Shown piece after piece: positions 34,056-42,054 of a stretch of DNA of 64,000 nucleotides. The stretch lies in NCBI RefSeq assembly GCF_009834785.1, contig NZ_WUYX01000069.1, forward strand, positions 62,001-126,000, given 5' to 3'. A model generated the notes under the pieces. It did not search any database and was not told where the DNA came from. It was given only the letters and a program-made list of their open reading frames with translations. Position numbers and translations under genes: made by a program. Numbering within the stretch: the first letter of the stretch is position 1; every line of letters starts with the position of its first letter. The DNA is from Natronorubrum halalkaliphilum. GTDB lineage: Archaea; Halobacteriota; Halobacteria; Halobacteriales; Natrialbaceae.

Positions 34056-34082
34056 GTTTAGGCGTGCCTAAAACACTTATAG
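34056..34082 (-). promoter_or_regulatory. TATA box and DtxR-like palindromic operator of the ABC ATPase gene
   Basis: The palindrome TTTAGGCGTGCCTAAA (34057-34072) lies just after a minus-strand TATA-like CTATAAG (34076-34082) and before the expected start site near 34053, about 31 nt ahead of the ATG. The TTAGGC-N2-GCCTAA form resembles metal-responsive DtxR/IdeR-family sites. A repressor bound here would block transcription initiation. Confidence 0.65.
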
Positions 34083-34198
34083 CTGCCGGTCGATTCCAAG
34101 AGCGTAGGAAGACCGATGGCATCCGCGCAGTCGATCGGCACCCACTCCGAGACCCGATTCGCAGGGAAACGGTCACGAATCGGACGGGACGAACGCGG

Positions 34199-34669
34199 TT
34201 AGAGTTCGACGCCGCTCGGGATCAGGCTGTGCTGGCGAAGCAGGTTCCCTTCGTCGTCGTAGACCAGGAACGTCCGTTTGTCGTAGGTGACGAAGTGATC
34301 GCCGTCGAGCGTGATTTCGACCTCGTACCGTCCGTCGTCCTCCGTTGCGTCCTCGCCGTAGCTGCGAGCGGCCCGAATAAACGTCAGTACGTCGTCGGCC
34401 TCCTCGTTGAGTTCGAGGATGAACTCGCCGGTAACCCGATTCGTCACGCTGACGACGCCCGCCGCGTCGTTACCCAGCGGTTCCTGGAGTCTGAGGGCGA
34501 CGTCCGTTCCGCCCGCCTCGAGAATGTCTCCGTCGGGTCCGGTAAGGCGCTCGCGGAGCATCGTTTCCGGGCCGGTAAAGTTGATCGATACCGAGGGTTG
34601 GCTCGGTTCGCCGTCGGTCTCGACCCAGTCGACATTGTTGACATCTAACGTGAAGTGCTCGCGCCTCAT
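34199..34669 (-). CDS. Conserved haloarchaeal protein (resembles DUF5793)
   Basis: A 156-aa acidic soluble protein beginning MRREHFTLDVNNVDWVETDG and containing SVSINFTGPETMLRERLTG, GVVSVTNRVTGEFILELNEE and FVTYDKRTFLVYDDEGNLLR. Mainly beta; no catalytic motif visible. Widespread in haloarchaea, function unknown. The ATG at 34669 was chosen over a start 7 codons upstream, whose extension lacks conserved character. Separated by 177 bp from the ABC gene on the same strand. Confidence 0.75.
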   Translation of the reverse strand: MRREHFTLDVNNVDWVETDGEPSQPSVSINFTGPETMLRERLTGPDGDILEAGGTDVALRLQEPLGNDAAGVVSVTNRVTGEFILELNEEADDVLTFIRAARSYGEDATEDDGRYEVEITLDGDHFVTYDKRTFLVYDDEGNLLRQHSLIPSGVEL

Positions 34670-34980
34670 TCCGTATCCGACACTTCGCACTCACACCGTA
34701 TCAACGTAACGCACGACCTCCCACATTCGATACATATCAACTGGCAGTCTCGGCGCGGACGACAGTGGGACGGTGTGGACTGATCTGTACCGTTCACCGC
34801 GACTCGGCCGGACCTGGCAGGCGCGAAGAGAGACGGCACGGGTCGCGGCGAACTGGACCGAATCGCGTCCTCGCCGCAGTTCGGCGGTCCTGGTTCCAGT
34901 TCCGATTGGTCGCGCCACTCACGACCGTCGTCTACCGCGTTTGCGAACGCTTTTTGCACATCCCCGGACGAAGGCAGACA

Positions 34981-35682
34981 ATGGCCGAGGAGCAGGACGG
35001 GGACCCAGCACGACGAGCCGCCGTTCGCGACACCTACGACCGGATCGCCACCCACTTCGCGTCCACTAGGGAGTACGCCTGGCCCGAAGTCGAAGCGTTC
35101 GTCGAAGCGACTGCGAATACACGCCCCACCGACACGACCGCCCGTTCCGTCGGCCTCGATCTCGGCTGTGGCAACTGCCGCCACGCCGAACTGCTCGCCG
35201 AGACCTGCGATCCAGTCGTCGGCCTCGACGTGAGTCGGGGGCTGCTCGAGACCGGGCGCGAGCGCGCACGAGAGCGCGCGTTCGACGTCGAACTCTGTCA
35301 GGGCGACGCGTCCGAACTGCCGCTCGCCGACGATACCGTCGACGTCGCCGTCTACGTCGCGACGCTACACCATCTGCCGACCCAACGTGCTCGGCGAGAC
35401 AGCCTCGACGAACTCGCGCGGGTCCTCGCCCCCGGCGGTCGTGCGCTCGTCAGCGCGTGGTCGACCGCCCACGACAACTTCGACGAGACCGACGGGTTCG
35501 ACACGACGGTCGAGTGGACGCTTCCCGGGGGCGAAGCGGTCGACCGATTCTACCATATCTACGCCCCCGACGAGTTCGAGGCCGCCCTTGAGGCGAGCGA
35601 CCTCGAGACGCTCGAGTGGGAGCTCTCGAGCGGGAACTGTTACGCCGAGGTGACGGTTCCGGATCGGGAGCCGACTTCGTGA
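34981..35682 (+). CDS. Class I SAM methyltransferase, Trm9/ALKBH8-like
   Basis: A 233-aa Rossmann methyltransferase. The N-terminus VRDTYDRIATHFASTREYAW and motif I GLDLGCGNCRHAELL match the Trm9/ALKBH8 group that methylates wobble-uridine carboxymethyl groups in tRNA; CQGDASELPLADDTVDVAVY, ATLHHLPTQRARRDSLDEL and LAPGGRALVSAWS complete the SAM fold. Archaeal relatives work with Trm112, which is encoded at 26285-26488. The ATG at 34981 was chosen; the upstream in-frame extension is Arg/Cys-rich and non-coding in character. tRNA substrate is inference. Confidence 0.83.
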   Translation: MAEEQDGDPARRAAVRDTYDRIATHFASTREYAWPEVEAFVEATANTRPTDTTARSVGLDLGCGNCRHAELLAETCDPVVGLDVSRGLLETGRERARERAFDVELCQGDASELPLADDTVDVAVYVATLHHLPTQRARRDSLDELARVLAPGGRALVSAWSTAHDNFDETDGFDTTVEWTLPGGEAVDRFYHIYAPDEFEAALEASDLETLEWELSSGNCYAEVTVPDREPTS

Positions 35683-35692
35683 GCCGGTAGTC

Positions 35693-35801
35693 ATACTGTT
35701 GGACAGAACGACGTGAAGCCGACCGTGAATTCGGGGTTGTCGCCCACGGTGACGACTCCAGCAGAACGATCGGCTTCGTATTGACCACTGTCCGACAGTA
35801 T
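35693..35801. repeat. 109-bp terminal-inverted-repeat (MITE-like) element
   Basis: The ends are ATACTGTTGGACAG (35693-35706) and CTGTCCGACAGTAT (35788-35801), 13 of 14 complementary. Inside, GAAGCCGACCG pairs with CGATCGGCTTC (10 of 11), so the whole element can fold into a long hairpin. No coding capacity. Sequence unrelated to the 82-bp family. Located between the methyltransferase gene and tRNA-Gly. Confidence 0.75.
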
Positions 35802-35978
35802 CAATCACTGTTCTCCATCGGGATCGGTTGCGCGCTCGAGTCGCAGTATCGATCCCGCGCTCGAGTTAGTTCGGGTCGAAGTCCGTCTTCCGTCTCTCGG
35901 TTCGACGTGAAAAACGACCCGCGGATCGCCGGTCCGAAAAGCAAGAGCCTTAATGGTGGAGTGAAAACCAGAGGATGA

Positions 35979-36049
35979 GCGCGGATGGTCTAGTGGTAGG
36001 ACCTGAGCCTTCCAAGCTCATGGCCCGGGTTCAAATCCCGGTCCGCGCA
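35979..36049 (+). tRNA. tRNA-Gly (anticodon UCC)
   Basis: A 71-nt cloverleaf: acceptor GCGCGGA pairs with TCCGCGC, the D-arm contains GTCTAGTGGTAGGAC, the anticodon stem CTGAGC/GCTCA encloses CTTCCAA with anticodon TCC, and the T-arm is CCCGGGTTCAAATCCCGG. Discriminator A at the 3' end, CCA not encoded. No intron. Confidence 0.97.
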
Positions 36050-36185
36050 TTTCTGCTGCGAACAACACCGTGAGCAGCGGCAATCGCGTACGAACCGCAT
36101 CAAGTGTCACATTCTCGAGTTCGTCGTCGATCGAGTGCCGGATCGGCGATCACCGGGCGTTCTCCGTGCAATCCCGTTTTCTGGC

Positions 36186-39100
36186 TCACTCGGCCGCTGG
36201 CAAGGTAAACGAGAACGTCGATCCGTTGCCGGGTTCACTCTCGACCCATATTTCACCATCGTGCCGTTCGACGATGCGTTCACAGAGTGCGAGGCCGATG
36301 CCCGCCCCTTCGTACTCCTCGTTGCTGTGAAGCCGGTCAAAGACGGTAAATATCCGATCTTGATCTTCGGGAGGGATTCCGATACCGTCGTCGTGAACGG
36401 AGAAGACCCATTCTCGGCCCCGTTGCTCCGCATCGATGTGGATGTGCGGTGGATCCTCCCCGCTGTACGTGATCGCGTTTGAGAGCAGATTCTGAAAGAC
36501 CTGCCGCAACTGACTGTCATCACCTTTCACCGTGGGGAGTTCCGCGTTCGTGATTTCAGCGTTGCTCTCCTGGATCTGTAGCTGCAAGTCCTCAACTGCA
36601 CTGTTCAGTACCGCATCCATCTCTATCGGTTCGAACGGATCCCCCCGCGTCTCGACGCGGGAGTACTCGAGGAGTCCGTCGATCATCTCGCGCATCCGGT
36701 CGGCTCCGTCGACGGCGAACTCGATGAACTCCGTGCCGTCCTCGTCGAGGGCGTCCGCGTACCGGCGTTCGATCAACTGCAGGTAGCTGGTAACCATCCG
36801 AAGCGGTTCCTGTAAGTCGTGGCTGGCCGCGTAGGCGAACTGTTCGAGGCGCTCGTTCGACTCTTTGAGTTCGGTCTCCAGGCGCTTTCGTTCGGTGATA
36901 TCGGAGATGATGCCCTCGAGCGTTACGAGAGTCCCATCGTCAAAGTGACCGCGCCCCTCCGAACGGACCCAACGAAGGTCGCCGTCAGCGGTCTCGATGC
37001 GGTAAGTAAGCGAGAACGTCTCCCCGTCGTCGACCGTTCGTTGGATCTCTTCCCACACCTCCTCTCGGTCGTCTTCGACCATGATGTCGCCACCGTAGGA
37101 GACCGCTCCAGTCTCCAGGGCGTCGGGTTCGTACCCCGTAATCTCGCGACAGGCGTCGCTAACGAACTCCATCTGCCACTCGCGGTCGTTGTGACACCGA
37201 TAGACCATGCCGGGGACGTTGTCCATCAGCGTCGAGAGTTGGCGTTCGTACTCGCGGCGTTCGGTGACGTCGCGGTCGGAGACGATGATCGAGACGACAT
37301 CGCCCTCGTCGTTGGTGACCGGCCTGAAGACGCCGTCGAGCGTGTATTGCTCGCCGTTCGGTCGAGTCAGATCCGTCTCGAACTCGACGTACTCGCCGTC
37401 CGCCGCGCGTTGGGTCCATCGCTTCACGTCGGACTGGACGCCGTCGCCCTCGCCCCACCACGGCGTCTCCCAGAAGGGGACGCCGGTGACGTCCTCGAGG
37501 TCGGCGTGGATATACTCCATCGCCGTCTGGTTGATATCCAGCGTCGTTCCGTCCGGTTCGAGCAGTCCGACGAGGATGTTCGGATCGTTAAAGATCGCTT
37601 CGAACCGTCGCTCTTTTCGCCGGAGTTCCCGCTCGCGCTCCTTGCGCTCGGTGATGTCGCGGAAGTACACCGAGAGGCCCGTCTCCGACGGATAGACGTT
37701 GACCTCGAGCCAGGTGTCGATCGGGGGGTAGTACGCTTCGAACGAGTTCGACTCCTGGGTCTCCATCGCTTCCCGATATCGCTTCTCGAACGGAGTCCCC
37801 TCGAGTTCGGGGAGGGTCGTCCAGACGCACGTTCCGAGCACTTCCTCCCGTTCGAGGCCGAGAATTTGCTCGGCGCGGTCGTTGACGTGCGTGAACCGAC
37901 AGTCCTCGTCGAGCGCGTAGAACGCGTCGGAAATCCGGCCAAAAATACGCTGGAGTTCGCTCTCGAGTTCCTGTTCGCGTTCGTACCGATCGGTCATATC
38001 ACGCGTGACCTTGAGATAGCCACGGTGCGTGCCGTCGTCGTCGAACACTGCGGTTATCGTGACGTTCGCCCAGAATCGAGTGCCGTCGTTTCTAACGCGC
38101 CAGCCCTCGTCTTCGACCGATCCGTTTGCAGTAGCCCGCTCGAGGTTTCGTTCGGGAACGCCCGCCGCCCGATCCGAGGACGTATAGAACGTCGAGAAGT
38201 GTTCGCCGAGTATTGCTTCGGCGTCGTAGCCTTTGATTTCCCGTGCACCTTCGTTCCAGCTGATAACGTCGCCGTCTGCGTCCAACCGGAAGATTGCATA
38301 TTCTTCGACGGCGTCAGCCAGGGATCGGAACCGCTCTTCGGTTTCTCGGAGGACGCCCTCGGATCGCTTTCGGTCCGTGATATCGTAGTAGAGTTCGATC
38401 CGACCGCCGGCGTACTGACCCGATTCGATGGGCTTGCTGTAGTGTTCGAGCCATCGTTCCTCGTGGTCATCGTCGCCCGGCATCCGGCATTCGAACCGCT
38501 CGACGTAGCTGTTGTCCTCGTAGGTGCTCAAAACGGTATCCGCGAACTGGTCCGGGTTATCGAATTTGTGTTTCACCGCTTGGTTCAGTATCTGCCGTTT
38601 GTCGCGTCCGATAACCTCGCGCCGGTCGAGGTCGAAATAGTCCCCGATCGTCGCGTCGATCCACGCGACGTCGAACTCCTGATCGAGTACGAAGACGCCG
38701 ATATTGGCTTCGTCTAACACGTTCGTGATTGAGTCGGTCGATGCCCGTGCCGACTCGAACGTGTCCAGTCGCTGCGTCCGTTCGGATAGCTCTCGAACGA
38801 CGCCGATCGTCCCCTCGAACTCACCCTCGTCCTCGTTTACGAGAAGGTTGATCCGAAGTTCGCAGGGGGCGATTTCGCCGCCGGCAGTGTGGATTCCAAG
38901 TTCGAACCTGACGACATCGTCGGCCCCTGCTTTCAGTTGAGTGCGGATCTCGCGGCGGATTTCAGTGAGATCGTCATCGGCAAGAACGAGTGAGATGTGT
39001 TCGCCGAGGAGTTCGTCCCGATCGTATCCGGTCGCCTCGAGGAAACCCTCGTTGACCGCAACGAAGTGTCCGTCGGCATCGAGCTGGTAGATTCCGTCGT

Positions 39101-39197
39101 CGATCGTCGTAATGAGCGTCTGATATCGCTGTAGTGCCACTTTCTCGTCGGTATTCCCCCAAAATACCTCCCCAGTGGCATCCGCTCTTGAACTCAT
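36186..39197 (-). CDS. Soluble histidine kinase with about six PAS domains
   Basis: A 1003-aa cytoplasmic sensor kinase without membrane helices. Tandem PAS modules begin near residues 25, 160, 285, 410, 530 and 660, each ending in a DITER/DMTDR-type boundary (ELSERTQR, DITDRKRSE, DMTDRYERE, DITERKERE, DVTERREYE, DITERKRLE). The C-terminus has the HisKA H-box FAYAASHDLQEPLRMV and HATPase boxes VFQNLLSNAI, FSVHDDGIGIPPEDQDRIF and GAGIGLALCERIVERH. All catalytic residues look intact. No cognate receiver is fused or adjacent; a HalOD1 gene lies upstream. Ligands unknown (redox or small molecules are typical for PAS). Confidence 0.93.
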   Translation of the reverse strand: MSSRADATGEVFWGNTDEKVALQRYQTLITTIDDGIYQLDADGHFVAVNEGFLEATGYDRDELLGEHISLVLADDDLTEIRREIRTQLKAGADDVVRFELGIHTAGGEIAPCELRINLLVNEDEGEFEGTIGVVRELSERTQRLDTFESARASTDSITNVLDEANIGVFVLDQEFDVAWIDATIGDYFDLDRREVIGRDKRQILNQAVKHKFDNPDQFADTVLSTYEDNSYVERFECRMPGDDDHEERWLEHYSKPIESGQYAGGRIELYYDITDRKRSEGVLRETEERFRSLADAVEEYAIFRLDADGDVISWNEGAREIKGYDAEAILGEHFSTFYTSSDRAAGVPERNLERATANGSVEDEGWRVRNDGTRFWANVTITAVFDDDGTHRGYLKVTRDMTDRYEREQELESELQRIFGRISDAFYALDEDCRFTHVNDRAEQILGLEREEVLGTCVWTTLPELEGTPFEKRYREAMETQESNSFEAYYPPIDTWLEVNVYPSETGLSVYFRDITERKERERELRRKERRFEAIFNDPNILVGLLEPDGTTLDINQTAMEYIHADLEDVTGVPFWETPWWGEGDGVQSDVKRWTQRAADGEYVEFETDLTRPNGEQYTLDGVFRPVTNDEGDVVSIIVSDRDVTERREYERQLSTLMDNVPGMVYRCHNDREWQMEFVSDACREITGYEPDALETGAVSYGGDIMVEDDREEVWEEIQRTVDDGETFSLTYRIETADGDLRWVRSEGRGHFDDGTLVTLEGIISDITERKRLETELKESNERLEQFAYAASHDLQEPLRMVTSYLQLIERRYADALDEDGTEFIEFAVDGADRMREMIDGLLEYSRVETRGDPFEPIEMDAVLNSAVEDLQLQIQESNAEITNAELPTVKGDDSQLRQVFQNLLSNAITYSGEDPPHIHIDAEQRGREWVFSVHDDGIGIPPEDQDRIFTVFDRLHSNEEYEGAGIGLALCERIVERHDGEIWVESEPGNGSTFSFTLPAAE

Positions 39198-39307
39198 GTT
39201 CTGTGTGTAGCTATTCTAACGGATAAACCCCCCGGCGGTCGCAACAGTTCGTTCGATATTCTGTGGCCGTCGTCTTCCACGAGAATTGCGCGTCCGATCG
39301 ATGTGCG

Positions 39308-39389
39308 ATACGGATTGCTGTAACTATGTACCGCCGATCACCGACCCCGTCCCTGGTGATCGGCGGTAAGTGACTACAGTAAACCGTAT
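39308..39389. repeat. 82-bp palindromic MITE-like element, copy 2, with inverted loop
   Basis: The outer sequence is the same as in copies 1 and 3 (left ATACGGATTGCTGTAACTA, right TGACTACAGTAAACCGTAT) and the hairpin arms are the same 13-bp repeats, but the 12-nt loop reads GACCCCGTCCCT, the exact reverse complement of the loop in the other copies. Lies between the histidine kinase and HalOD1 genes, about 110 bp upstream of the kinase start. Confidence 0.85.
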
Positions 39390-39415
39390 GACACGGACGG
39401 AGCGATCGCTCGAGC

Positions 39416-39694
39416 CTACCGGGGGCCGTCCTCGAGAACGCGGATCGATCCGCTCGAGAAAACGACGATTCGATAGTCGAGCCAGTGGAACTCGACGCGG
39501 CCATCGGTCGCTCGGTCGCCGAAGAGCGAATCCAGCGCTTCGGGATTGATCGCGTCGTACAGCGGCGGGTGTAGTGCCGTCGGATCGGCGCCTTCGCGCT
39601 CGGCAACGGCACGAACTACTTTTTCGGAAACCGGCTGGTGGCAAGTAGTTACCCCCTCTCCCAGAACGTTAGCAGTTGAGTTGTTGTTGGTCAT
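39416..39694 (-). CDS. HalOD1 output-domain protein
   Basis: A 92-aa stand-alone HalOD1 domain: SEKVVRAVAEREGADPTALH, PPLYDAINPEALDSLFGD, VEFHWLDYRIVVFSSGSIRV. HalOD1 is a haloarchaeal output module often fused to receivers or PAS regulators (family knowledge). The ATG at 39694 was chosen. It is bracketed by two copies of the 82-bp element, whose outer ends are 614 bp apart, and sits upstream of the multi-PAS kinase on the same strand, suggesting a shared signalling function. Confidence 0.8.
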   Translation of the reverse strand: MTNNNSTANVLGEGVTTCHQPVSEKVVRAVAEREGADPTALHPPLYDAINPEALDSLFGDRATDGRVEFHWLDYRIVVFSSGSIRVLEDGPR

Positions 39695-39907
39695 GTCCCA
39701 GCCTCTATATATGCTACTGATCAACAGGCCCTAATTAAAATCTATTGGTTCTCTTTCGACGCGCAAGCACCGAATAACTCGTCATTTTGATAATCAGTAC
39801 CTTCCGTTTCGGAAGTACGCCCGGGCCTATGTTCGATTTGCCATTCTCGCGCCACTTCATTTGATATGGCAACTACTTACCGCATATCGTGTCGCGAGGA
39901 CGGGGCT

Positions 39908-39991
39908 GAGACGGTCTGCCGGAAGCCAGTGCCGGCCGACCGCAAGACGTCTCGCGGTCGCCCTGATACACGGGTACAGCAAACCGCACGG
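39908..39991. repeat. Degenerate palindromic element related to the 82-bp family
   Basis: The left end GAGACGGTCTGCCGG and the complement of the right end (CGGTTTGCTGTACCCG) are similar inverted repeats resembling the ACGGTTTACTGTA ends of the 82-bp elements. The core GACCGCAAGACG/TCTCGCGGTC forms a hairpin. It begins in a TGAGACGG context and is followed 12 bp later by copy 3. The surrounding 39725-40003 holds no convincing gene. Confidence 0.45.
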
Positions 39992-40003
39992 TTGACCGCT
40001 CTC

Positions 40004-40085
40004 ATACGGATTGCTGTAACTATGTACCGCCGATCACCAGGGACGGGGTCGGTGATCGGCGGTAAGTGACTACAGTAAACCGTAT
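40004..40085. repeat. 82-bp palindromic MITE-like element, copy 3
   Basis: Identical to copy 1 except for the short right-arm junction (GGTAAGTGAC instead of GGTCATTGAC). Loop AGGGACGGGGTC as in copy 1. Its last base is the first plus-strand base of the DICT gene's stop codon, so the gene ends exactly at the element. Confidence 0.85.
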
Positions 40086-40807
40086 CAGACGCTCTGCTGG
40101 AGGGATCGATCTAACAGGGCGACGAGTCGACTCTCGTCGACCCAGACGCCTTCGAACCCACCACCGTCGTGCTCTTTTGCTAACAGGCCGCCGCTCCAGA
40201 GTTCGTCGCCGTCGCCGTCGAAGACGAGAACCCAGACCGAACCGATCTCCGCTCCGGCATCGGCGTGAATCGTGACTCCCGGAATCGATGGCCGGGCCCA
40301 GTCGTCGTCGATGTAGACGTGAATGTCGAGGGCCGTCTCCGCCGCGAGGCGGTCGTAGACCGGCGCCATCGCCTCGAGTGCACCCGATCGCTGGAAGCCC
40401 ACCCGAAGGGTACCGCTGCCGACTTGCCAGGCGCGGTTCTCTATCTCCCGGCTGGCCGCGAGCAGTTGCCGACGGTCGAGCGTGTGCCAGACGGTCGACT
40501 CGAAGACGTCGATCACGTGCCGATACGGAACCTCGTCGAGCTCTTCTGCCCACGGGTCATAGATCGGTGGTTCGAGGAACTCTCGGACGGCGTCGAGGCC
40601 GATAGCGGCGACGAACTCGCCGCCTTCGTGGACGACGAGAAAGGCCCGACTGGCCGCCGTCATCTCCGGGAGCGAGCGATAGTCGACGGATCTGACGCCC
40701 GTCTCCCGCCGCAGTCGATCGACGAGAGCGGGCCGTGGAGCGGGTGCGTAAACGGTAATCGTCCGCGACGCCGACTCGATTCGATCGATGTAATCGGAGA
40801 GTGTCAT
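40085..40807 (-). CDS. DICT sensory domain protein
   Basis: A 240-aa cytoplasmic protein whose pattern (SDYIDRIESASRTITVYAPA, RSVDYRSLPEMTAASRAFLV, EFVAAIGLDAVREFLEPPIY, LWSGGLLAKEHDGGGFEG) fits the DICT domain, a sensory domain found in diguanylate cyclases and two-component proteins and common in haloarchaea. The C-terminal half may be a paired second domain. The ATG at 40807 was chosen. The HTH gene 106 bp upstream on the same strand is a likely partner. Signal sensed is unknown. Confidence 0.78.
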   Translation of the reverse strand: MTLSDYIDRIESASRTITVYAPAPRPALVDRLRRETGVRSVDYRSLPEMTAASRAFLVVHEGGEFVAAIGLDAVREFLEPPIYDPWAEELDEVPYRHVIDVFESTVWHTLDRRQLLAASREIENRAWQVGSGTLRVGFQRSGALEAMAPVYDRLAAETALDIHVYIDDDWARPSIPGVTIHADAGAEIGSVWVLVFDGDGDELWSGGLLAKEHDGGGFEGVWVDESRLVALLDRSLQQSV

Positions 40808-40913
40808 CGGTTTCGATTTGCAGTTCGGTTTCGGTCTCGACTTCGACCCTCGAGTGGTGACCGGTAACTGATGAGGTGGTGGGAGTAGCGGTGAGGCAAA
40901 CGAGAACGGATAC

Positions 40914-41282
40914 TCACGTCCCCGTTTCCGCCGCACACGCTCGCGTTGCGAATTCTCGAACCGGCGCTGGGCAGGGTGCCAACGAGAGGGTTCCATCGTC
41001 CTCGTCGTGACGTACGACGCCAGCCTCTACCAGGTTCGGAATTTGGGTGTGTAAAAGGTTCAGATACTGCGTATTCCGACATCGTGGCTCGATCACGCCA
41101 CAGTCCGGCGTGTGCAGCCAACCGGTAACGACGTCGGCTACTTCCGACAGCGACGCCGTCTCGTGCTCGAGGAGGAAGTAGACCACGAACCGACGGGTCC
41201 GGTCTCGAAGCGCCAGAAACGCAGCGTCGATCGTACTCGGACTCGCGTTCGGCCCGTTCGACGACTGACGTTCCGGATCCAT
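40914..41282 (-). CDS. Winged-helix regulator (DUF7344/ArsR-like type)
   Basis: A 122-aa DNA-binding protein: LALRDRTRRFVVYFLLEHET and ASLSEVADVVTGW form the first helices and the HTH; YLNLLHTQIPNLVEAGVVRH is the recognition helix and wing typical of haloarchaeal ArsR-like regulators. Likely partner of the DICT protein downstream. The ATG at 41282 was chosen, since the upstream extension has no haloarchaeal bias. Divergent from the acetyltransferase gene. Confidence 0.8.
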   Translation of the reverse strand: MDPERQSSNGPNASPSTIDAAFLALRDRTRRFVVYFLLEHETASLSEVADVVTGWLHTPDCGVIEPRCRNTQYLNLLHTQIPNLVEAGVVRHDEDDGTLSLAPCPAPVREFATRACAAETGT

Positions 41283-41433
41283 AGTGAAGACCCTAGGGAC
41301 TACCGGCGTGTTAGTTACCCGCTTACATTTGCCATTAGTGATCACCGAGAGGAGAGCGAACGCAACCGAAATCGATCGCGACGGCGGGCCGGAACCGCAC
41401 CGCTTAGTGACTCCCGCGCCAACGGGTACGGAC

Positions 41434-42006
41434 GTGAACTACGAAATCCTCGGATGGCCGCCGGACGGGCCCCAGCTCCGGCTCGATCACGAGCGATTCA
41501 GTTACGCCGGCAAGTTCGTTATGACGAACACCGGCAAAGCCGTGGCTCGAGACGAGGCCCGCGGCGAGGCTTCCGACGGCGAGCCGGACCCGTCGATCGT
41601 CGCCGCGGTGGCGTTCAACGAGGATCGCACCGACGAGGGAACGCTGTGGCTGCGCTACGTCACGGTCGAACGCGGACGACGGGGCGACGGGATCGGTCCG
41701 GAACTCCTCACGCTCGTCCGCGATCGCGCGCTCGAGCGAGGGTACGAGCGACTTCGCATCGCGGTCAACAACCCGTTCGCGTACGAGGCGCTGTATCGGG
41801 CCGGGTTCGACTACACCGGCGAAACGACGGGGATCGCCGAGTTGGTGCTCGAGCACTCCGGATCCGACGCCGACGGGCGGCCCGACCGCGAGCGGTATCA
41901 GGCAGGTCTCGACGAATTTCGCGACCGCGACCTCTCCGACGACGAGGAGGCGTTTCTCGCGGATCGACGGGGCCGAGAGCCGCCCGGGCTCGAGTCGCGA
42001 AACTAA
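41434..42006 (+). CDS. GNAT family N-acetyltransferase
   Basis: A 190-aa protein with a GNAT core: LWLRYVTVERGRRGDGIGPE carries the acetyl-CoA pyrophosphate loop (RxxGxG-type), followed by LLTLVRDRALERGYERLRIA and NNPFAYEALYRAGFDYTGET. The acidic C-terminus is an extension. The GTG at 41434 was chosen: a CGCTTAGTG box lies about 30 nt upstream and earlier codons are not coding-like. Substrate unknown. Confidence 0.8.
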   Translation: MNYEILGWPPDGPQLRLDHERFSYAGKFVMTNTGKAVARDEARGEASDGEPDPSIVAAVAFNEDRTDEGTLWLRYVTVERGRRGDGIGPELLTLVRDRALERGYERLRIAVNNPFAYEALYRAGFDYTGETTGIAELVLEHSGSDADGRPDRERYQAGLDEFRDRDLSDDEEAFLADRRGREPPGLESRN

Positions 42007-42054
42007 CGCGTTTAACTGAAATCCTGCCGTTTTGATGGCGAGCAGTGTCGCGGC

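Noticed and set aside
19626-40085. Possible CRISPR array from the three 82-bp repeats
   Set aside because: The copies are isolated, kilobases or hundreds of bases apart, with internal hairpins and no regular spacers or cas genes.
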